Assembly (NCBI GenBank): GCA_022376515.1
Contig: WTXI01000001.1
Coordinates: forward strand, 372,001 to 436,000
Length of the DNA stretch: 64,000 bases
From: Lactifluus volemus
Taxonomy: Eukaryota; Basidiomycota; Agaricomycetes; Russulales; Russulaceae
Reading direction: 5' to 3'
Each line of letters begins with the position of its first letter. The first letter of the stretch is position 1. This document shows positions 55,792 through 64,000 of the stretch, piece by piece. A program made the translations under genes and the position numbers. A model generated the notes under the pieces. The model had not been told where the DNA came from and made no database searches. It saw only the letters and a list, made by a program, of their open reading frames with translations.

Positions 55792-57603
55792 CACCCATTG
55801 TGAACACTATGGTCGACGGAACCCTCCTCTCCCCCATTATTCTGTAGCCTCTGCTTCCCGTATGCCGTCTGCTCTGATACTAGATCGTACTCAATCTTCG
55901 GACGGACCCACCATTTGATCGGCCACTCAGCTATCGTACCAGTTAAATGGGCTCCGTGTGGCAAAGAGGTTGGCATTTGGCATTCAATTCATCTTGTTAT
56001 GACAATCCTAGTGTTCTTTGGGCATGTCAGTTAATCGATCATTCTAGATATTTGACATTTTATGTACACAATTGTATTGTAAAGCTAACTAGATATATTC
56101 CTGATATTAACTCTGCCAAGCTACAGGTACATCACAGTACCTGAACTCGTTTCTCAATATGAGCCAAACTCTGATTCGACATGATTCAGCGTGGCAAGTC
56201 AAATTTCGTCCCCACATAAAAAGACTCGGAAACAGGTGGAAATGAGCAAGATATTTGGCATGGCCAAAAGGTAGACAAACTAGTAGGTCGGTCCGCTTTG
56301 AAAGCGGTTTCAATCTTCAGTACCGATCAAAACAAGCCTGGGCTGGGACTCACGCGCTCCGGTTCTACCAGAGTTGGCATTACTGAACCTTTTCTTGATG
56401 CATCGCATGTTACTTCTTGTCGCAAACGGATATGCGTAGATCCCAATATGCGAGGCGAGTAGGCCCGTTACTATTACATAGTAGAACCGGCCCGAGTAAG
56501 CCAGAGTAGGTTAGTCTGGTATAGATGGAGAGCTGTATCGCAAAGTCGTGCACATGGGTGTGCTGTAACGTCATGCTGTCGCTCCAGATGTTTGGCTTTC
56601 AGTTGCAACCTTGATTAGTTAAAGCGAATCCTGACAGCTGACCGCTTGACCACGTAGTACCTTAGGCTTTATCCTACGTGGTACAAAGTATTGACAGGCA
56701 TGAAGTACACCTACTAGCCGAAAATGGGGAACAGCCAGGGGGTCGGTTGAGTGTTGAAACGCGAATCCCAAGGATAGAATTAATTAATGCAGTCGGTTCA
56801 TGTCAACATTTGCATTTGATAGCTACAATACAGTATTGCTTCGCTTGAGTAGAGACATTTTCGTTGATGTGTGTGCGGGCCAGGAACGTCAAAGAGAAAC
56901 CAAACTCGGCGGAGTTCCAACGCTATCCGTGATGAGACTAGCCGAGGTGCTCTGTAATCAAAGGAAAGCCAGGGAAGGGAACTGACCTGGCGAGGTGCAA
57001 GTTGAGCGCAAGGAAGAGAGCTGGATGCACTGTCAGGGGCTTGACTCCTTGTCTGGGAAAGGCCAGCAGTAAGTGAGGGAAGACTCAACCCTGTGAGAAA
57101 AAAACGGCAACTGGGTGCAAGGCGGGGGAGGACCTGCTGTAACCCAGGAGTCCAATTAGACTTAGAGTTTTACTAAAACCGCCACATCGGCTTCATGCCT
57201 GCACTTGCCGTCATTAGGGACGTGTTTCAGTCAGACTGCTCTAAACTTCTTCCAGAGACCAGACAATTCACTTGACTTATCGCAGTGACATAGCGCTGTG
57301 AGACGCCTGCCAGTACCACGCCCACGCTACGGTCTTCATCGACGTCGCGACGGGTATGTGGGAACAGATGTCGGGTGTCCTTGATAGCTCATTTTGTGTT
57401 TTGCAACCAGCTGAGAACGCCAGTAAGTGGCGTGGAAGCCCGACTGGCCTGAAGGAGCATGGATGTGGATCAAACAACTGAAACTCCTTGGAAGTAACCT
57501 TAGTTACTATCTGCTACGTGACTCGAACCAAATACAAGTCCTGTCTGCGAACTTTGTGTCTGCAACACTTCTGTGACAATCCTCTGGCTGGGCTCAGCAA
57601 CAG
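55792..57603. other. 1.8-kb intergenic region, no gene recognised
   Basis: The longest host gap. All frames are short and lack family similarity or splice support. Some degraded AT-rich sequence (56040-56160) and a perfect inverted word TACGTGG...CCACGTA near 56652-56682 are visible. Could hold an unannotated non-coding RNA or decayed mobile sequence, but nothing supports it. Confidence 0.45.
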
Positions 57604-59547
57604 ATGCAGTCGAAACTGGGTGAAGTTGTCTCTCCCAGCCTTCACCACGACGCGTCAAAGTTGCTGTGGTCGGTAGCGGCCTCGCAGGCCTCACGGCGGC
57701 ATATTTATTGTCTACTGCGCATCGGCGGATCGACGTTCAGCACAAAGATGGCGCGGTAGAATATGAGGTTCATGTCTTCGAAAAGGTGTGTGTCCAGGGG
57801 GGACATCCGGTCTCTTTTTTTTTTTTAAGTCACCGCGTCAACTCCGAGTCCCTCTATTTGCACGTTCTTACTATGTGTGTGATTAGGCAGAGGCGCTAGG
57901 AATGGACTCACACTCGGTATCGTTGACGCTACCGGGCGAAGTGGGAGAATGGCGCGTAGACGTGCCAATGCGTTCATTTCAGGGAGGCAAGTAGCATGTT
58001 GACCCGTTCATGTTGCACATTCTGAGCGAGACGCTGGCAGGTTACTATCCTCAGCTTATCGCGCTCTACAAGCACCTGGGCGTCTCATTCCGGCGCTCAA
58101 ATTTCTCGTACTCTTTTTCTTTCGTTGGCGCTATCCCCCCTCGGCGTGCAGGACACTCCAAGAAGGATATCGGACGCCGTGCTCGACTGGCGCTTCACCC
58201 AACCCTGATCTATAATGGCGCTTCTGGCCGTGCGGGGATAAGTATCCCGTCAGCGCAGAAAGAAGTGTACACGACACTCCCACAGAGTACCCTAGGACAG
58301 GCCTGTGCACGGCTCGCTTCTTCTTTACCTTCGTTCTATCTATGACAAGTCTCTCGCTTATTTTTGTCCGGTTGCAACTTCTTGCTTCCCCGTGGCTGCG
58401 TGGGAAATGTGCTGAGAAGCAGACGTGGGCACAGTGGACGGAAAGCAATACGCCTAGTGGACCAATCGCGAGGATGACAGGATTAGACGTACAATGGCGT
58501 ACATTCATACGAGACGTGTGCGTGCCACTCTTCTCCGCCGTTTGCACAGCTCCGAGGAACGACGTGGAGAATCATCCAGCCGAGGAATTTCTCGGTTGTG
58601 CTTCCATTCCATCATGAAACTTTAAAAAAATAATTTCCCAATAACCCGGCGACCTAGATTTTATTTGGCGCACATTTATGACGCACCATTACGTTGTTTC
58701 ACACGGCGTCCGTGATGTCGTCGCGCGGCTATCGAGCCATATTCCGGCCTCACAGATCCATCTCGGTGCCCCCATCACGGCCCTCCTGCCAGACTACAAC
58801 CACCGGGGACGCGTCACTATAGCCTGCGGCGCTGGCGAGGGTTTAACATTGCACGCCGGCTTCCAGCACGTTATCTTGGCCACACAAGCGAATCATGCTA
58901 CCTCTCTCGTCGGCGCGTACGCACGGGCTTTAAACGAGCAGGGAGCTTTTGTCACCGCGGAATGTGCGGCTCGGCTTAGCGCGTGCCTCTCCGAATTCGA
59001 GTATCGTCAGACAGTCGTGGTCAACCACACCGATGACAGCCTACTCCCCACTGACCACCGGGACCGGCGGGACCTCAACCTGGTGATATTCTCTCCGCCG
59101 CTGACCCGTGCCAAAGGGAAACTTGCGAGTGCGGTGCGGACCGAGTTGTTACTCCCACCGACGTACGCTATGACCACACAGATGCTTCCCCGTCCCGCAG
59201 GCCGGGCACTGGGAAGGGCGATTCTGCAAACCACAAATCCGACTGTCGCTCCTCATCCAAGGAGCGTGCTCTCTGTGGCTCGTCTGGAACGAGCATTGTT
59301 GACACACGCAGGCAAAACTGCTGTTCGGTCCTTGTGTGCCGACGAAGAAGATGCGACAGGTGTCGGCGCGCTGCAAGGAGCAGCTAGGCGGGAGCTTGGT
59401 GACAAAACTGCAGGGCTATGGGCTATAGGCTCCTACGCTCACCGCGGAATCCCGTTATTGGAAGGGTGTGTAGCAAGTGCCAGGGAGATTGTTGAGCGCG
59501 GAATTCTGAAATGCGAAGGCACAAGTGTACATGGCTCGGTATGGTAG
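57604..59547 (+). CDS. FAD-dependent amine-oxidase-like protein, two probable indels
   Basis: Flavoprotein with Rossmann motif VAVVGSGLAGLTAAYLL at its N-terminus; substrate unknown. Exons: about 57604-57786, 57886-57988, 58038 onward, and from 58661. The second intron begins GCAAGT (GC-AG) and joins in phase to GYYPQLIALYKHLGVSFRRS. Later blocks are PTLIYNGASGRAGISIP, VPLFSAVCTAP...HPAEEFL, THHYVVSHGVRDVVARLSSH, VILATQANHATSL and the FAD-contacting C-terminus GLWAIGSYAHRGIPLLEGCV. A missing base is inferred near 57654 (before VKVAVVG) and another near 58325, where a hydrophobic segment changes frame. Fits the fungal amine oxidase/phytoene-desaturase-like superfamily. Confidence 0.78.
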
Positions 59548-59747
59548 CGATAGCTACCTTCTCTCCAGCATGTATTTGTCATGAGGCTGGACTGTGTGTA
59601 ATCTACCCTCTAACTATATACAAGGCGTAGGGTTGAAGCGTCACATGCGGAGCTTCCGCTCCATATCTGCATGAACATCCATGGATGGGCCAGCTTCGAA
59701 GTCTAAAAATTAGCGGAAAATAAGCCCTCAGGGAAAGACGCGTTCGA

Positions 59748-60281
59748 TCAAATGCCTACTGAAGAATCAGTGACATCAAGAGTTTCGTCACGTCCTTCGA
59801 GGATATCAAGGTGGATGTTGGATTGGGGCATGGCTGGCACATGCGGGTTCTGTACAGCGAATATCGATGAATTTGTGATCGCGTTATAATAAGCAGTTCA
59901 AGGACTGACATAGGATACAATTTTACGCTCCATAAGCTGGCGCATCGGTGCATGCAAACCGTAGATGTTACGATGCATGGTCAGCTTAAGGTTCCTCTGT
60001 GTTTCGTCCCACTGCGGTGGCACGATCCTGGCTTAGCAAAATGGTGGTGTACGATGAAATATAACGCACTTTCTCAAGCCGGGCTTGTAGATGATTCTCT
60101 GATTTAATCTCATCGGCGAGACTGCGTGGGCCATACTTGAGGGTGTCATGGAGGCCAAGAGAGTTGGCTGTGTCAGAGATGGATGCTTTCGGAGATGGGT
60201 TTGCAGGAACGAGACGAAGTGAACTCTCCTGATATATTCAATTAGCAACGAGAGTCAATTAGTTGATGGTGTACAAACCAT
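59748..60281 (-). CDS. UMP1: Proteasome maturation factor UMP1
   Basis: Chaperone that assists assembly of the 20S proteasome and is degraded by it on completion. Coding sequence starts at ATG 60279-60281, followed at once by a 50-bp intron (60278-60229), so exon 1 holds only the start codon. Exon 2 reads ESSLRLVPANPSPKAS and NSLGLHDTLKYGPRSLADEI. Then, after further introns, WDETQRNLKLTMHRNIYGLH, APMRQLMERKIVSY, NPHVPAMPQSNIHLDILEGR and DETLDVTDSSVGI. All joins keep phase. Length about 130 residues, normal for UMP1. No indel seen. Confidence 0.93.
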
Positions 60282-60347
60282 GATCAAGTGAGTGAGTAAG
60301 TGTATGCACGGACGCGCGTCGGTTAGTATGTGTGGAGGTTACGGGAG
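60282..60347. promoter_or_regulatory. 66-bp bidirectional promoter UMP1 / Vid30-like
   Basis: Everything between the divergent start codons at 60281 and 60348. GTGAGTGAGTAAGTG repeat at 60290-60302. Both products act in ubiquitin-proteasome pathways, so co-regulation is possible. Confidence 0.55.
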
Positions 60348-63082
60348 ATGCCGAAAAGAGTCCGCTGTACGAGTACGACACAAGGTGCGACGACGACCGC
60401 TACATACGGTACAGTAGTGGCGATGGCGGCCAGGTCAACTCCATCTAATCGCTCTTCGAGTCTCTCCATGCCACTACCTTCACTCGAGGATATAATGTCT
60501 TCGGTCTCCTCTACTTCTCTTCGTACCGTACCACACACCAATTCACGATCGCGTCAGCTATCTGGCTCTTTTCCCTCTGGCTCAGCACCCTCGCGCTCAC
60601 CAACATTCCCCCGCATCATCCGTGCTAATGCTAGCACTGCTTCCGGAAGCCGCAGTCCGCCAGCACCGTCCAGCGCACCGAGGGCGGATATCGCGTGCAG
60701 TCCACCTCTTTCAACTTCTCCAACACGCCCTCGGCGTATCGGAGGAGGTCCATTGGACCTTCGCCCACCCACTCTCCACCATCGAGGCACTCGCCCTCAT
60801 GCTACGCTCTCTTCTCCCCACTTGGCCCTTCACCAACCTCCTCCGCCCTTCCCGCGCCCAGCGTATCTCGAGCTCTCTTCCCTTCGTCATCTTCTCCAGA
60901 CGGAGCTCCCACCGAATCTTCCTCCCTCGCGTTACACTCAGTCCACCATATACCCCTCTCTCCCCCGTCATCAACACACATCAATCACTCCTGCCCTCAT
61001 CGATGACAGCGATGCAGAACGTGCTACTGCCAGTCCACCACCTGGTCTTCCACCTTCACCCCCGGCCTCTTCCAGCGCGAGGCCTCCCAGTGAAGCTGTC
61101 ACCTTGGTTGGAAGTAGTCCTGTATTTAGACTGCCCACCCGCTGGAGCGAACAAGATCGTCATTCGTATTTGAGCGTCACCGCAGACGGAAGGGAACTCA
61201 CCTATAACGGTTCGTTTCCATTCTTTTTGGTCCATCTCATCTCATCTTGTCCTATCAGGAGGGGGAGCCTTCCAGAGTATGTGTGTTCAACGTTTCTTCT
61301 CGTGCAACCCCCCTGACACTCTCTAGATGGTGGTTCTACCAACAACGCTGGATGGTTCGCACGAACTATCCCATACCTCCGGCATGTGGCATCTATTACT
61401 ACGAAATCGAAATTACGAGTAAAGCGCAGAAAGCGTGAGCCCTTTTCTCTTTCTCATTATATGATACCTCATATCAATGACCCATCCAGTCACATAAGTG
61501 TTGGGTGTGCATAGGTCTCTTGGTTACGCAATGTCACGGCTAATTTCATGTTTCGAGGTTCGCTGCCGGGGACACTCGTCTTGATAAACTTCCTGGGTGG
61601 GAAAAAAATTCTTGGGGCTACCATGGCGATGACGGTTACACTTTCTCTGCTGAGAAGGCAGGGACCACCTATGGACCCACGTTTGGCGGTATTTATGCTA
61701 TCCTCATTCCCTCCGCGAATTCGGGTCTGATACACTTAAAGGTGGGGATACTGTCGGTGCCGGGATTGACTTCAGCCAGAATCGTGCCTTCTTTACAAAG
61801 AATGGCGCCTTCATCGGTATGCCAACTCAACTCACCGTGCTCGTCCTTTTGTTGATCCACCTGATCAATAGGCTTGGTCTTTGACCATGTCGCTTCTGAT
61901 GTGCAGGTATTCCTTCCGTCGGCTTGCGTCACCCCAACGAAGTCGTACGGGTCAATTTCGGGCACACCGCATTCAAGTATGATATCGATGATCACGTCCA
62001 ACAGCGACGTGACGCTGTGTGGGCTGGTATCCAGTGCAAGCCTCTTGATTGGAGCATCCTCGATCCGGGACGTGAAGGCACTGATGCTCATGCCTCACGA
62101 GTTGATGCAGATGGCCCACTGCGTGCCACCGCAGAAGATGAAGGGCGCGACCAAGCGGCACGTCTTGTGCTCAACTATCTTATTCATCATGGATACGCGA
62201 AGACAGCGGAGGCATTGCAAGCTCAGCTCGCCCGCGCTCCCCCTCCTTCTCCCCCACGTGCATCCTCTCCTGCGCTTCCCGTGCCACCGCCCGCCTCAAC
62301 GCCCCTCCCACTCCTGACGTTGACTCGCCAATGCTACCCGCAGACCACGGAGGGGATGTAAATGAAAAGTCGAGTATGCTCGAACAACGCCTCACGATAG
62401 TGCGCGCAGTCCGTCGAGGCGATATCGAAGGCGCGCTGACCGACCTCCGGGAGCACTTCCCAGATGTGCTAGCCCGCGACGGTGGTATCATGCGACTCAA
62501 ACTGCGCTGTCGCCGCTTCGTTGAGCTCGTCAACACCGCGGCCGAGGCGAAGCGCGCCTTTTCGACTGCGACTTCCAGCTCGCACCGCGGCGCAGAGGAC
62601 GCTGATTCGATGGACGTGGACGACGATGCGCCGACGCAGGCCGCGCTGAGAGCCGCGTTGTCGTACGGCCGTACGTTGGGGGCAGATTACAAGCAGGAGG
62701 CGGCCGAGCGTCAAGAAGTGCAGATGTTGCTTGAGCGCACCTGGAGCGTAATCGCGTACCATTTCCCAGTCGAGGCTGGGGGAGACGTTGGCCGGTGGGC
62801 GGGACAGGATGCTCGAGATACGCTCGCAGGAGAGGTCAACCAGGCCATCCTAGGTGCGAGCAATCCCATTTCCACCCTTTGCATCATGACCCGTGCTCAT
62901 GTGTTTGTTTTCTCCCTCCCTCCTCCCGTGCACACCATCATCTTGCAGAATCGCAAGGTTTTCCCAGGCAGCCAGCCCTCGAGTGCATATATCGCCGGAC
63001 GAGTGCATGCCTGGTCCAACTTGGCTTCCTCGGTGCTGGCGCAGCAGTCTTTGCGGATCTGCAACGCGAATTGCTGGAATAG
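60348..63082 (+). CDS. RanBPM/Vid30-like SPRY-LisH-CTLH-CRA protein (GID complex)
   Basis: Scaffold subunit of the GID/CTLH ubiquitin ligase, known for degrading gluconeogenic enzymes. ATG 60348, long Ser/Pro-rich N-terminus, then SPRY: RTNYPIPPACGIYYYEIEIT, LPGWEKNSWGYHGDDGYTFS, TYGPTFG, GAGIDFSQNRAFFTKNGAFI and IPSVGLRHPNEVVRVNFG. LisH: ARLVLNYLIHHGYAKTAEAL. CTLH: EQRLTIVRAVRRGDIEGALT. CRA: ALSYGRTLGADYK to the end FADLQRELLE, stop 63080-63082. Phase-consistent introns are seen at about 61690, 61819 and 62853-62948. A missing base near 62302 is inferred, since the Pro-rich linker changes frame there. The exon structure between 61205 and 61370 is unsure. Confidence 0.85.
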
Positions 63083-63540
63083 TAAGCTCCTTTCGCAACG
63101 CCCGTCCACTCTGAGCCTTGTACAGTAAACCTCCCTCCACTCATGTGTACTTTTATTCTGATCGCATGCGATTGCTTGCATGCCTTGCTTAATGGGGTGA
63201 CTACCCTCCCGTCTCTATGAGGGACGGTCATTGTAAGATAAACCATACTTTAGCAAATACTGGACTTTGTAGCTTCTCATATCGTAATTTGACTTGGATT
63301 AAAACTGCTCACATTAATCAGTGTAACGCATGTTGCCTCAATTCCAGTTTGTGGATACTGAATGGTCTCATAGTCAGTTGTGGCACATCGGCCGCTAGGA
63401 AAATAATGTTTTATCGTCAAGGCAGAGTAGCATTATTGCTGTGTATGAGTCTACATGAATGTAATCGTATACTGAGAGGCGGAAAGCTGCAAGCCACGTA
63501 AGATAGAAGATAGGGCAAGGATACAATCGGAGAGGCAGCA
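63083..63540. other. Convergent 3'-3' intergenic region
   Basis: Between the Vid30-like stop (+) and the ISA1 stop (-). No gene recognised. Confidence 0.4.
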
Positions 63541-63912
63541 CTATGTGGTCACCGTAAATGACTCGCCACATCCGCAAGCATCTGTAATATTAGGATTCTT
63601 GAATACAAATTTCGAACTGAAACACATCGCCAAGAAATTAGTCGAACGGACGACGGAGATACGCGCAGCAACACACCTTAGCGCGTCTTCGTGCCAGTCC
63701 ATTTCGCTTCCAATGATAGAAAAGAGTGCCTTGCTGTCTATGACAACCTTCACACCGTTCTGCTCTACCACTTCGTCAAACTTTCCCGGACGATCTACAT
63801 ATTCGAGATGATAGGATAGGCCAGCACAGCCTTTGTTGCGGACTCCAATGCGGACGAGCTGTGGGGTCGGACTGCTCATGAGGATTTGCAAACGGTCCAC
63901 TGCAAGAGGAGT
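63541..63912 (-). CDS. ISA1: Mitochondrial iron-sulfur assembly protein ISA1 (5' exon beyond window)
   Basis: A-type carrier needed for [4Fe-4S] maturation in mitochondria. Visible exons 63912-63677 and 63616-63541, with a 60-bp phase-2 intron. Sequence: AVDRLQILMSSPTPQLVRIG, NKGCAGLSYHLEYVD (first cluster Cys), MDWHEDAL, SKFVFKNPNITDACGCGESF with the CGCG pair. The 5' intron runs to the window end: its donor GTAAGC is the last six bases (64000-63995) and its acceptor is at 63913-63914. The exon with the start codon and presequence lies to the right. Frame intact. Confidence 0.92.
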   Translation of the reverse strand, partial: TPLAVDRLQILMSSPTPQLVRIGVRNKGCAGLSYHLEYVDRPGKFDEVVEQNGVKVVIDSKALFSIIGSEMDWHEDALRCVAARISVVRSTNFLAMCFSSKFVFKNPNITDACGCGESFTVTT

Positions 63913-64000
63913 CTATAAAATGGAAGAAGGGAAACAACGAGAGAAATAAGGAGGGATCATCAGAACAGAAAAAGACAGACACGGAGAAGAGTTGGCTTAC

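Noticed and set aside
56340..56470. Possible tRNA or small RNA in the 1.8-kb gap
   Set aside because: No acceptor/anticodon/T-arm pairing could be built.

Overview
The window is nuclear DNA of a filamentous basidiomycete, most likely an agaricomycete. Genes are dense on both strands, and almost every host gene is cut by many short GT-AG introns of about 45-65 bp with CTRAY-like branch sites. The cell-wall, signalling and transposon protein families are those of mushroom-forming fungi and relatives. I cannot name a genus from sequence alone.

Left arm (1-29.4 kb). In order: homoserine kinase (cut by the left edge), a family-25 glycosyltransferase, APC11, a GYF-domain protein, an intron-containing tRNA-Lys(CUU), a GH72 glucanosyltransferase with a CBM43/X8 domain, an RRM plus zinc-knuckle RNA-binding protein, an F-BAR/RhoGAP protein, ribosomal protein S29, RNA polymerase II subunit RPB4, a Pumilio (PUF) protein, a UVRAG/ATG14-like subunit of the Vps34 complex, and an unrecognised acidic protein.

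Middle (29.86-44.95 kb). About 15 kb of mobile DNA sits in the intergenic gap between two convergent genes. One part is an 8.48-kb DNA transposon (29867-38348). It has matching terminal inverted repeats, a 7-bp target duplication, a Tnp2-type transposase and two accessory genes, one of which encodes four repeats with CxxCxxHxxH spacing. The other part is a 6.58-kb non-LTR retrotransposon (38364-44939) with two intact ORFs joined by a TAATG stop/start overlap, a poly(A) tail and a 14-bp target duplication that overlaps the transposon's own duplication.

Right arm (45.4-64 kb). In order: a cullin N-terminal protein lacking the cullin C-terminal half, a BTB/POZ protein, TRAPPC5/Trs31, cytosolic class 1A dihydroorotate dehydrogenase, an HMG-box protein, MFAP1, an FAD-dependent amine-oxidase-like protein, the proteasome chaperone UMP1 in a tight head-to-head pair with a Vid30/RanBPM-like GID subunit, and ISA1 (cut by the right edge).

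Many host genes need a single-base correction, mostly one missing base, for conserved protein sequence to stay in frame. Both transposon ORF sets are intact. I read this as unpolished assembly indels rather than wholesale pseudogenisation, but it is unproven. Exon coordinates below were read by eye from splice consensus, phase and family conservation.
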